Source: Shinella sp.
Lineage (GTDB): Bacteria > Pseudomonadota > Alphaproteobacteria > Rhizobiales > Rhizobiaceae
Length of the DNA: 64,000 bases
Direction: 5' to 3'
NCBI GenBank assembly: GCA_003248775.1
Contig: QFQX01000005.1
Location: 97,417 to 161,416 of the forward strand
Both the position numbers and the translations under genes were made by a program. This document shows, piece after piece, positions 1 to 6,961 of this stretch. The stretch's first letter is position 1, and each line of letters opens with the position of its first letter. The notes under the pieces were generated by a model. The model was not told where the DNA came from, did not search any database, and saw only the letters and a program-made list of their open reading frames with translations.

Positions 1-62
1 GCAAGACCCATCCCCGCGATCAAAACACGCCGGCGTGTCGTTCTGTTAATCTGGTCAGTCAT
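1..62 (-). CDS. N-terminus of an unidentified exported protein (partial)
   Basis: Only the first 20 codons lie in the window; the gene runs off the left edge. The start ATG is at 62-60 with a GGAGA ribosome site about 6 bases upstream. The peptide begins MTDQINRTTRRRVLIAG and then turns hydrophobic, which looks like the start of a twin-arginine (Tat) signal, but too little is visible to be sure. It is divergent from the OhrR-like gene at 210 and shares the 147-bp region that carries two palindromic operators, so it is the likeliest target of that regulator. The function cannot be named. Confidence 0.6.
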   Translation of the reverse strand, partial: MTDQINRTTRRRVLIAGMGL

Positions 63-96
63 CTGCCGTCTCCAATTTTTCGTTCGCGATATTTGT

Positions 97-106
97 TATC
101 GCGATA
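97..106. promoter_or_regulatory. Palindromic operator copy 1 (TATCGCGATA)
   Basis: A perfect 10-bp palindrome sits in the divergent promoter region between the exported-protein gene and the MarR-family gene. An identical copy lies 55 bp downstream at 152-161. Paired dyads in a divergent region are what MarR/OhrR dimers usually bind. The assignment to this regulator is inferred from position. Confidence 0.55.
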
Positions 107-151
107 TCAATATACATAACCAGACTTGAAACCCCTGTCCATAGAAAAAAT

Positions 152-161
152 TATCGCGATA
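152..161. promoter_or_regulatory. Palindromic operator copy 2 (TATCGCGATA)
   Basis: This is the second identical copy of the dyad at 97-106, 48 bp before the chosen start of the MarR-family gene, a position suited to autorepression. Both copies continue for one more TC on the right, giving TTATCGCGATATC. Confidence 0.55.
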
Positions 162-209
162 TCATTTTTCGTGGTAAGAAAGTTCAACAGCCAATTTCGG
201 GAGCCTCCC

Positions 210-653
210 ATGACCACCCAGACATCGCCCGTCCCCCTGGACAACCAGCTCTGCTTTTCGCTCTACATGGCCAACATCGCCATCAACCGCACCTACAAGC
301 CGATGCTCGACGCCATGGGCATCACCTACCCGCAATATCTCGTGTTGAACGCGCTTGGGGAAAACGATGGCCTGACGGTCGGCGCCATCGCGGACCGTCT
401 GTCGCTCGAATCCAGTACCATCACACCGCCGGTCAAACGTCTTGAGCAGGCCGGGCTGGTAGAGCGCCGCCGCAGCACCACCGACGAGCGGCAGGTTCAT
501 GTCTTTCTCACGGAAGCTGGCCGGGCGCTGATCGATGAGAGCCGTTGCCTCGGCGAAACGCTGATCGCGCGCTCCGGCATGACGCCCGAACAGTTCCAGG
601 CCTTCAACCATCAGGTCCAGTCGTTTCTCGGCGCGATTGCCGGCAAGGACTGA
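210..653 (+). CDS. ohrR: MarR-family regulator, OhrR-like
   Basis: The 147-residue winged-helix repressor has the OhrR-type N-terminus LDNQLCFSLYMAN, with a cysteine where OhrR proteins carry the peroxide-sensing residue, followed by MGITYPQYLVLNAL. The DNA-reading helix region is around residues 60-85 (LESSTITPPVKRLEQAGL) and the wing contains TTDERQVHVFLT. OhrR normally represses organic-hydroperoxide defence genes and is released by cysteine oxidation. No ohr gene is visible here; the target may be the divergent gene at the left edge. The ATG at 210 was chosen because a CGGGAG ribosome site lies 7 bases upstream. A longer TTG start at 126 would put an operator inside the coding region. The MarR family call is firm; the OhrR subtype is probable. 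Confidence 0.8.
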   Translation: MTTQTSPVPLDNQLCFSLYMANIAINRTYKPMLDAMGITYPQYLVLNALGENDGLTVGAIADRLSLESSTITPPVKRLEQAGLVERRRSTTDERQVHVFLTEAGRALIDESRCLGETLIARSGMTPEQFQAFNHQVQSFLGAIAGKD

Positions 654-669
654 GGTGCACCGGGATCTT

Positions 670-744
670 CTGGTGACGATCAAGAAATGGTCGGCCTTGC
701 GCTTTCCCTTTCCGCTGGCAGTTGGGTAAACTGCCGGTCACCAG
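670..744 (+). promoter_or_regulatory. Structured leader upstream of the adenine deaminase gene
   Basis: Two nested helices can form in the 142-bp gap between the MarR gene and ade. The outer one pairs CTGGTGAC (670-677) with GTCACCAG (737-744), 8 bp perfect. Inside it, GGCAGTT (717-723) pairs with AACTGCC (729-735), 7 bp with a 5-base loop. There is no T-tract, so it is not a simple terminator of the upstream gene. It could be a structured 5' leader of ade; I do not recognise it as a known riboswitch class. Confidence 0.35.
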
Positions 745-795
745 ACCGAAGCCGAAGCAATCGGCCTGTCTTCAGAATCATCGGAAGGAAGTCCC

Positions 796-2322
796 ATGAC
801 CGCACTTGAACGCCGCATCGATCAGGGCGTGGGCCGCGAGCCAGCCGACATCGTTCTGAAAGGCGGCCGTTTCTTCGATCTCGTCACCGGCAAACTCATC
901 GCCTCCGACATCGCCATCTGCGGCGACACCGTGGTCGGCACCTGCGGCGGCTATTCCGGCCGCGAGGAAATCGACATCACCGGCAAGGTCGTGGTTCCCG
1001 GCTTCATCGACACCCATCTCCACATCGAGAGCTCGCTCGTCACCCCGCACGAGTTCGACCGCTGCGTTCTCCCCTATGGCGTGACCACGGTCATCTGTGA
1101 TCCGCACGAAATCGCCAATGTGCTGGGCACCGAGGGCATCCAGTTCTTCCTCGACTCGTCGGAACAGACGATCATGGACATCCGCGTGCAGCTCTCCTCC
1201 TGCGTACCCGCCACCCATCTGGAAACGTCAGGCGCCGACCTTCCCATCGAAAGGCTGCTGCCCTTCAGAAACCACCCCAAGGTGATCGGCCTTGCCGAGT
1301 TCATGAACTTTCCGGGCGTGATCCACAAGGACCCCGTCTGCATGGCCAAGCTCGCGGCCTTTCAGGGTCAACATATCGACGGCCACTCGCCGCTCCTCTC
1401 CGGCAACGACCTGAACGGCTATCTCTCGGCAGGCATCCGCACCGACCACGAATGCACCAACGTACCGGAGGCCATGGAGAAGATCCGCAAGGGCATGCAC
1501 ATCCTCGTGCGCGAGGGCTCCGTGTCGAAAGACCTGCATGCCCTCATGCCGATCATCACCGAACGCCTGTCGCCGTTCCTTGCGCTCTGCACCGACGACC
1601 GCAACCCGCTCGACATCGCCGAGGAAGGTCACCTCGACTACATGATCCGCACCGCGATTGCCCATGGCGTCGAACCGCTCGCCGTCTACCGTGCAGCCTC
1701 CATCTCGGCCGCCCGCGCCTTCGGCCTCAGGGACCGCGGCCTCGTCGCCCCCGGCTGGCGGGCCGACCTCGTCGTCATCGACAGTCTTGAAAACTGCAAG
1801 GCCGATATCGTCTTCGCCGCCGGTCGCCGCGTCACGGCGCAACTCTTTGCGACCCGCAAGCCGGTCGCGCCCGTCGGCCTCGACAGCGTCAAGGCGCGGA
1901 TCGTCAAGGCCGCAGACTTCGGCGTTCCAGTCACGGAAGGCGAAACGCCTGTGATGGGCGTGCTTCCGGGCAAGATCATCACCGAACACCGCCGCTACCG
2001 CCTGCCCACCTGCGGCAACCAGACAAGCGTCGACCTCGACCGCGATATCATCAAGGTCGCCGTGATCGAGCGCCACGGCAAGAACGGCAACCACGCCAAC
2101 GGCTTCGTCCAGGGTTTCGGCCTGAAGAAGGGCGCAATCGCCTCCACCGTCGGCCACGACAGCCACAACATCTGCGTCGTCGGCGTCTCGGAGGACGACA
2201 TGGCGCTCGCCGCCAATCGCCTCGGCGAAATCAAGGGCGGCTTCGTCGTGGTCGAGGACGGCAAGGTGACCGGAGAGATCCCGCTCCCCGTCGCCGGCCT
2301 CATGAGCCTCGAACCCTATTAG
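796..2322 (+). CDS. ade: Adenine deaminase, apparently truncated by an in-frame TAG
   Basis: Adenine deaminase (amidohydrolase family, Ade type) converts adenine to hypoxanthine and ammonia. The protein shows the metal-binding DTHLHIESSLVTP motif near residues 75-87, the CDPHEIANV segment, and the family's second domain with GHDSHNICVVG near residue 450. The start ATG is at 796, with a GGAAGGAAG ribosome site upstream. Codon 509 is TAG (2320-2322), yet the same frame continues for 55 sense codons to a TGA at 2488. That tail matches the usual Ade C-terminus, so the full product would be 564 residues, the normal family size. The stop therefore looks like a recent nonsense change (GAG or CAG to TAG) or a sequencing error. 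Whether the 508-residue product is active is unknown. Confidence 0.85.
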   Translation: MTALERRIDQGVGREPADIVLKGGRFFDLVTGKLIASDIAICGDTVVGTCGGYSGREEIDITGKVVVPGFIDTHLHIESSLVTPHEFDRCVLPYGVTTVICDPHEIANVLGTEGIQFFLDSSEQTIMDIRVQLSSCVPATHLETSGADLPIERLLPFRNHPKVIGLAEFMNFPGVIHKDPVCMAKLAAFQGQHIDGHSPLLSGNDLNGYLSAGIRTDHECTNVPEAMEKIRKGMHILVREGSVSKDLHALMPIITERLSPFLALCTDDRNPLDIAEEGHLDYMIRTAIAHGVEPLAVYRAASISAARAFGLRDRGLVAPGWRADLVVIDSLENCKADIVFAAGRRVTAQLFATRKPVAPVGLDSVKARIVKAADFGVPVTEGETPVMGVLPGKIITEHRRYRLPTCGNQTSVDLDRDIIKVAVIERHGKNGNHANGFVQGFGLKKGAIASTVGHDSHNICVVGVSEDDMALAANRLGEIKGGFVVVEDGKVTGEIPLPVAGLMSLEPY

Positions 2323-2490
2323 GCCGTGCGCGACACGCTGCATCACCTGAGAAAAGCCGCTTATGCCCTTGGAACGACTCTGCAAGAGCCCTTCCTCCAG
2401 GTCGCCTTCCTGCCGCTTCCGGTCATCCCCCACCTGAAGATTTCCGACAAGGGCATGGTCGACGTCGACAAGTTCTGCCTGATCGGTTGA
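2323..2490 (+). other. Detached in-frame C-terminal tail of adenine deaminase
   Basis: These 55 codons follow the TAG of ade without a frame change and end in TGA (2488-2490). They encode the conserved Ade ending, including FLQVAFLPLPVIPHLKISD and GMVDVDKFCL. There is no start codon with a ribosome site of its own, so the tail would be made only by stop-codon readthrough. Codon quality matches the upstream part, which suggests the interruption is young. Confidence 0.8.
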
Positions 2491-2502
2491 GCAAACCTTG
2501 TC

Positions 2503-2546
2503 CAATCTCCATACCTGTACTACATATCGTACAAGTTTGGAGATTG
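2503..2546. promoter_or_regulatory. YefM-YoeB operator with nested inverted repeats
   Basis: The inner dyad is TGTAC (2516-2520) with GTACA (2529-2533). TGTACA-type cores are the known YefM binding element. An outer inverted repeat, CAATCTCCA (2503-2511) with TGGAGATTG (2538-2546), encloses it and includes the GGAG ribosome site of yefM. The same DNA could therefore act as an operator and, in RNA, as a hairpin hiding the ribosome site. Confidence 0.65.
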
Positions 2547-2548
2547 CG

Positions 2549-2812
2549 ATGGACACGGTTTTTTTCTCGAAAGCCCGGGCGGAGCTTGCCGGTCTGCTCG
2601 ACAAGGTGAACGAAGATGCGGCGCCGGTGGAAATCGTGCGCCGCGACAAGCCGTCTGCCATCCTCATCGGCAAGGACGAATACGAGGGCATGATGGAGAC
2701 CATCCACCTGCTCTCGTCTCCGGCCAACGCCACGCGCCTGCTCAGGGCCAAGGCTGATATCGAGGCCGGCCGCTTTACGGTTCGTGACATTCCCCTCGAT
2801 CCCAAGGGCTGA
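2549..2812 (+). CDS. yefM: Antitoxin YefM (Phd/YefM family)
   Basis: This 87-residue antitoxin has a Phd/YefM fold: an N-terminal DNA-binding part with SKARAELAGLLDKVNEDAAPV, then the strand RDKPSAILIGKDEYEGMMET, and a flexible C-terminal segment (ANATRLLRAKADIEAGR) that would wrap the toxin. It neutralises YoeB and represses its own operon. The ATG at 2549 has GGAG 6 bases upstream. The toxin gene starts 3 bases after its stop, the usual antitoxin-first order. Confidence 0.92.
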   Translation: MDTVFFSKARAELAGLLDKVNEDAAPVEIVRRDKPSAILIGKDEYEGMMETIHLLSSPANATRLLRAKADIEAGRFTVRDIPLDPKG

Positions 2813-2815
2813 GCC

Positions 2816-3082
2816 GTGCAACTCGCGTTCACCGAGGACGCCTGGGAGGATTACCTGTATTGGCAGGAAACCGACGGCAAGATGCTGGCCCGCATCAACG
2901 AACTGCTGCGGGATACGCTACGCCATCCTTTCACGGGCATTGGCAAACCCGAGCCCTTGAAGGGAAGCCTGAAAGGCTATTGGTCACGGCGGATCAATAA
3001 GGAGCACCGTCTGGTCTATCGCCCCATGGAACGCGACGGCATTCATGTGCTCGTCATCGCCCAATGCCGCTATCACTATTGA
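2816..3082 (+). CDS. yoeB: Toxin YoeB, ribosome-dependent mRNA interferase
   Basis: The 88-residue toxin is close to the E. coli YoeB pattern along its whole length, with DYLYWQETD near the N-terminus, KPEPLKGSLKGYWSRRI in the middle and the C-terminal CRYHY. The RelE-fold catalytic set is visible: Glu46, Arg65, His87 and Tyr88. YoeB cleaves mRNA in the ribosomal A site when YefM is degraded. The start is GTG at 2816, directly after the antitoxin stop. The reading frame is intact and all catalytic residues are kept, so it is probably functional. Confidence 0.94.
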   Translation: MQLAFTEDAWEDYLYWQETDGKMLARINELLRDTLRHPFTGIGKPEPLKGSLKGYWSRRINKEHRLVYRPMERDGIHVLVIAQCRYHY

Positions 3083-3086
3083 AAAT

Positions 3087-3110
3087 GGCGGGAAGGTCAC
3101 CCTCCCCGCC
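3087..3110. terminator. Hairpin between yoeB and actP
   Basis: GGCGGG (3087 side) pairs with CCCGCC (3110 side), with additional AGG/CCT pairing around a small loop. It lies between the convergent yoeB and actP stops. Read on the minus strand it is followed by ATTTTC, so it is likely the actP terminator and perhaps bidirectional. Confidence 0.5.
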
Positions 3111-3136
3111 GTCGTCATTCATGCTTTCCCAAAGCC

Positions 3137-4810
3137 TCAGTGGCTGGCCGCCGCAGCCGCCCCCAGCCCCGTTTCGGAGCGGATGAACTGGTCGCGGAAG
3201 CCGGCCTTGTCGAGCGCTGCGCGCTTGCTCCTGTCGGTCACCGAGAAAAACCAGATGCCGGAGAATGCGATGGTCATCGAGAACAGCGCATACTGCTCAT
3301 AAGGGAAGATCGGCTTTTCAAAACCGAGCACCGCCACCCACACCGCCGGACCGAGCACCACGCAGGCGACCGCGCTGATCAACCCGAGGAAGCCACCGAT
3401 GAAGGCCCCGCGCGTCGTCATGTCCTTCCAGAAGATCGACATGAAGAGAACCGGGAAGTTGACGCTTGCTGCGAGACCGAAGGCAAGACCGACCATGAAG
3501 GCGATGTTCTGGTTTTCGAACACCAGCCCGAGACCGATGGCGAGCACGCCGAGCACCAGCGTCGCCAGCCGCGAGACCAGCATTTCCTGCCGCCCGCTCG
3601 CCTTGCCCTTCTTGATGACGCGGGCATAGAGGTCGTGCGACACGGCCGAAGCCCCCGCCAGAGCCAGACCCGACACCACGGCCAGAATGGTTGCAAACGC
3701 AACTGCCGAGATGAAGCCGAGGAAGACGTCGCCGCCGACAGCCTGCGACAGATGGATCGCCGCCATGTTGCCGCCGCCGAGGATCTTGCCCGCCTGATCG
3801 AGATAGGACGGATTGGTGCCGACGATGGTGATGGCGGAGAAACCGATCATCACCGCGAGAATGAAGAAATAGCCGATGAAGCCGGTAGCGTAGAACACAG
3901 ACTTGCGCGCCGCCTTCGCATCCGGAACGGTGAAGAAGCGCATCAGGATATGCGGCAGACCGGCCGGGCCGCACATCAGCGCCAGCGCCAGCGAAACGGC
4001 CGAGAGCGGATCGGAAATCGAGCTCGAAGGCTTTAGGATCGCATCCTTGGCCGCATGGTTGTCGATAGCCGACTGCATCAGCGCGCTCGGATCGAAACCG
4101 AAATGGGCAAGAGACAGCAGCACGAGGATGGTGCAGCCGCCAAGCAGCAGCACCGCCTTGATGATCTGTACCCAGGTGGTCGCCAGCATGCCGCCGAAGG
4201 TGACGTAGAGCACCATCAACACGCCGACGAGCACGACGGCATAGGCATAGTCGAGGCCGAAGAGAAGCTGGATCAGCTTGCCGGCGCCGACCATCTGGGC
4301 GATCAGGTAGAAGATGACCACCGTCAGCGCCCCCATGGCCGAGAGCGAGCGGATCTTCGTCTGGTCGAAGCGGTAGGAGGCAACGTCGGCGAAGGTATAG
4401 CGCCCGAGATTACGCAGACGCTCAGCGATCATGAACAGGATCAACGGCCAGCCGACTGTCCAGCCAACCGTATAGAACACACCATCGACGCCCTTGCCGA
4501 ACACCATGCCGGAGACGCCGAGAAAGGCCGCGGCTGACATGTAGTCGCCGGCAATCGCAAGGCCGTTCTGGAAGCCGGTGATGCCGCCGCCGGCCGTGTA
4601 GAAGTCCGAGGTCGAGCGCGTCCGCCGGGAGGCCCAATAGGTCAGCCCGAGCGTCGCCAGCACGAAGGCAATGAACAGACCGATGGCGATGACATTGACC
4701 GGCTGTTTTTCGACGGCCCCGGAAATCGCCTCGCCCGCGGCCAGTGCCGCAAAGGCAAACAGCGAACCGCCGATACCGGCGGAGAGGATGAAAGCGAGCC
4801 TGCGGATCAT
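3137..4810 (-). CDS. actP: Cation/acetate symporter ActP
   Basis: This 557-residue sodium:solute symporter family protein has about 13 hydrophobic segments and an N-terminal signal-like segment. Family-typical stretches include TSDFYTAGGGITGFQNGLAIAG, MSAAAFLGVSGM and CGPAGLPHILMRFFTVPDAK. ActP imports acetate and other short monocarboxylates with a cation across the inner membrane. It overlaps the upstream DUF485 gene by 4 bases (ATGA), the conserved yjcH-actP pair. Length and motifs are normal for the family. Confidence 0.93.
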   Translation of the reverse strand: MIRRLAFILSAGIGGSLFAFAALAAGEAISGAVEKQPVNVIAIGLFIAFVLATLGLTYWASRRTRSTSDFYTAGGGITGFQNGLAIAGDYMSAAAFLGVSGMVFGKGVDGVFYTVGWTVGWPLILFMIAERLRNLGRYTFADVASYRFDQTKIRSLSAMGALTVVIFYLIAQMVGAGKLIQLLFGLDYAYAVVLVGVLMVLYVTFGGMLATTWVQIIKAVLLLGGCTILVLLSLAHFGFDPSALMQSAIDNHAAKDAILKPSSSISDPLSAVSLALALMCGPAGLPHILMRFFTVPDAKAARKSVFYATGFIGYFFILAVMIGFSAITIVGTNPSYLDQAGKILGGGNMAAIHLSQAVGGDVFLGFISAVAFATILAVVSGLALAGASAVSHDLYARVIKKGKASGRQEMLVSRLATLVLGVLAIGLGLVFENQNIAFMVGLAFGLAASVNFPVLFMSIFWKDMTTRGAFIGGFLGLISAVACVVLGPAVWVAVLGFEKPIFPYEQYALFSMTIAFSGIWFFSVTDRSKRAALDKAGFRDQFIRSETGLGAAAAASH

Positions 4811-5112
4811 TGCGCCGCCTCCTTCACATCCTTTGCCAAAGCATCGAATTCGCCATTGGCCCGCGCGGTGTAGATACCCGTCATCAGGAAGGCGAACATC
4901 TGAATGACGAAACCGCCGATCAGACCGAGCGCCCAGGACGAACCGCCTGATATCGGCATGGAAAACAGTGCGGGATTGAAAACGGCCACGGCTACGAACG
5001 CGATGTATACCGAAAGCACTATACAGGAGAGGATAATAGAAAAACGATTGCGCCGGCGCACCAGCTCCCCGAAGCGCGGATCTTCCGCAATCTTGTCATA
5101 GATCAGTTTCAC
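4807..5112 (-). CDS. DUF485 inner-membrane protein (YjcH type)
   Basis: This protein of about 101 residues has two membrane segments (IILSCIVLSVYIAFVAVAVF and LGLIGGFVIQMFAFLMTGIY) and the family's N-terminal pattern DPRFGELVRRRNRFS. DUF485 proteins are nearly always encoded directly upstream of actP and probably assist the transporter. I chose the GTG at 5112 because a TCCTCC-complement (GGAGGA) ribosome site lies 5 bases upstream. A longer reading to 5160 adds unconserved residues. Confidence 0.88.
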   Translation of the reverse strand: MKLIYDKIAEDPRFGELVRRRNRFSIILSCIVLSVYIAFVAVAVFNPALFSMPISGGSSWALGLIGGFVIQMFAFLMTGIYTARANGEFDALAKDVKEAAQ

Positions 5113-5327
5113 GCACGTCCTCCAACTATGCATCGCACAACCGTTTCGGCGGTGCACCATATTCTTGGATGGACAATGGGCGCTTTTCGCTCAAGCCAGA
5201 CTTAAGTCTCCAGACCAAAGTAGATTGAACGAAAGCAGAAGTGGCTGAGGCAGAGGTAATCTGCGAGAATATTTCCGAGATGCCGGGCGAGAGCAGACCG
5301 CCGCGCCCGGCATCGGCTTACACAGGC

Positions 5328-5699
5328 TCAGTGCCGGTAAAGCACCATGCCTGCATGATGAAGGATATCGCTGCGGAAATCGCCATCGGCGGTAAAGCCG
5401 GTGTCGTCCCAGTATTCGATGTGGCTGCCGCTCACTTCATAGCGGCCCTCATAGGCGTGCTCGCGATTTCCGCGGGCTTCCACATAGCGCCCGTTGGGCA
5501 GAAGTTCGTGACGAACGTGGCCGTCACCCGTTACCCACAATCCGACATAGGGATGGCTCTTCATGTCTCTCTCCTGAAACTCGGTCATCTCGCCGGGGAA
5601 ATTCCCGCCCCTTGGCGGCGTCATCACGAAAAGGGTGATGTAGGCGATGGCGGCAACAAGCGCGATCATCGCCGGTGTATCGTTTGAAAAATCAACCAT
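5328..5699 (-). CDS. Atu4866-domain protein with membrane anchor
   Basis: The 123-residue protein has one N-terminal membrane segment (MIALVAAIAYITLFVM) followed by a small beta-rich domain with HPYVGLWVTGDGHVRHELL, NGRYVEARGNREHAYEGRY and YWDDTGFTADGDFR. This matches the Agrobacterium Atu4866 structural family, whose function is unknown. It overlaps the small gene upstream by 8 bases. Both lie opposite an AraC regulator, an arrangement seen elsewhere with this family. The domain probably faces the periplasm. Confidence 0.78.
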   Translation of the reverse strand: MVDFSNDTPAMIALVAAIAYITLFVMTPPRGGNFPGEMTEFQERDMKSHPYVGLWVTGDGHVRHELLPNGRYVEARGNREHAYEGRYEVSGSHIEYWDDTGFTADGDFRSDILHHAGMVLYRH

Positions 5700-5829
5700 T
5701 CAGCCCATATCTCCGTTCCAGACGATCCTGTCGTTCGGAATGGATCCGCTCGACCGTCGCTAGAACGTGCCGGGCACCCGCAACTACCCAGCGCAGAGGG
5801 CTTTCCAGAACATATTGAAGTGCAGACAT
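5692..5829 (-). CDS. Small 45-residue protein, unknown function
   Basis: A short gene starts at ATG 5829-5827 with an excellent AGGAGGA ribosome site 8 bases upstream. It encodes an amphipathic peptide beginning MSALQYVLESPLRWVV and ending in a charged tail (IHSERQDRLERRYGLNG). It overlaps the Atu4866-type gene by 8 bases, so the two are probably translated together. No family is recognised. The strong ribosome site and overlap are the main support. Confidence 0.55.
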   Translation of the reverse strand: MSALQYVLESPLRWVVAGARHVLATVERIHSERQDRLERRYGLNG

Positions 5830-6036
5830 CTTCCCGTCCTCCTGGATTTTGCATCTCGCTGCCCGTCGGCGATTGACGTTGATATGGGGATCAGGATCGG
5901 GGAAGTGGTAGAACACTTGGCCGCAAGGATTGCACAATCCTCCGAATTGCACGATCCTCCATTTGGGGTTTCCGGTCAGACATCCTAGCTAAGACCCGAA
6001 AAGCCGGAACAATCAGGGCTCAGGAGCAGCCTCGCC

Positions 6037-6939
6037 ATGAAACCGCATATCGAACTGAAAGAGCTGATTGCACGACACGCCACGCAGGAAGGCTTGCAAG
6101 CAACCCCTGTTCCGCGCCTGATGCTGATCCGTGCCAGCCAGCCGACCGAGCCGATGCACGGTGTGCACAAGCCATCGATCTGCATCATTGCCCAGGGCAG
6201 AAAGCGCGTTCAGGCCTGCGAGCGGGCGCTGGAATACGGTGCGGGAAACCACCTGATCGTCTCGCTGGACCTGCCGGTGCTCGGTCATGTCGTCGATGCC
6301 ACGCCGGAAGAACCCTATCTCTGCCTCCGGCTTGATCTGGATCTCGCCCTGCTCGGTGCACTGGTGCTGGAGATGAACACGCCGATCCTGCAGACGGCGC
6401 CATCATGCAAGGCGCTCGGCGTCGCGGAAACGCCAGACGCACTGCTGAATGCAGCAATCCGGCTCGTCGGATTGCTGGACAGGCCGCAGGACATTCCCTT
6501 CCTCGCACCGCTGATCGAGCGGGAACTGCTGTACCTGCTGCTGCGCGGCGAACATGCCGGCCTCCTTCACCAGATGCTGACGCCGAACCACCGCCTGCAG
6601 AACGTCAACCGCGCCATCAACTGGATCCGCACCAATTTCCATCGTCCCTTCTCGATAGAAATCCTTGCAGCCGAGGCACGCATGAGCAGTTCGTCGCTGC
6701 ACGAGCATTTCCGCGCCATGACCAGCATGAGTCCGCTGCAATACCAGAAGCAACTCAGGCTTCAGGAGGCACGCCGGTTGATCCTGACCGAAGCACTCGA
6801 TGCGGCAACGGCAGGTCGCAAGGTGGGCTATGACAGCCCATCCCAGTTCAGCCGCGAATATCGCCGACAGTTCGGTGCGCCGCCACTCTCCGACGTGACG
6901 AGTCTCAGAACCCGCCCCGGTGATCTGGCCGAGGCCTGA
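6037..6939 (+). CDS. AraC-family transcriptional regulator (AraC_N type)
   Basis: The 300-residue protein has an N-terminal AraC_N (YqhC-like) effector domain with KPSICIIAQGRKRV and YGAGNHLIVSLDLPVLG. The C-terminal domain has two helix-turn-helix motifs: PFSIEILAAEARMSSSSLHE and the second around GRKVGYDSPSQFSREYRRQF. Relatives often control a nearby reductase or small-protein operon in response to aldehydes or redox stress. Here the divergent partner is the small gene/Atu4866 pair, the likely target. AGGAGC lies 9 bases before the ATG. The effector is unknown. Confidence 0.88.
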   Translation: MKPHIELKELIARHATQEGLQATPVPRLMLIRASQPTEPMHGVHKPSICIIAQGRKRVQACERALEYGAGNHLIVSLDLPVLGHVVDATPEEPYLCLRLDLDLALLGALVLEMNTPILQTAPSCKALGVAETPDALLNAAIRLVGLLDRPQDIPFLAPLIERELLYLLLRGEHAGLLHQMLTPNHRLQNVNRAINWIRTNFHRPFSIEILAAEARMSSSSLHEHFRAMTSMSPLQYQKQLRLQEARRLILTEALDAATAGRKVGYDSPSQFSREYRRQFGAPPLSDVTSLRTRPGDLAEA

Positions 6940-6961
6940 AGTTCAGGCCCGCCCGGAACCT

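Noticed and set aside
126..209. Longer TTG-started N-terminus for the OhrR-like gene
   Set aside because: The extension contains one of the two operators, has no ribosome site and no OhrR-like residues; the ATG at 210 has CGGGAG upstream.
2320..2322. TAG in ade read as pyrrolysine
   Set aside because: No Pyl machinery is visible, the window's MttB homologue has no internal TAG, and Ade is not a pyrrolysine protein.
1228..2832. 534-codon minus-strand frame opposite ade and yefM
   Set aside because: It is antisense to recognised genes and shows shadow-frame composition without homologous motifs.
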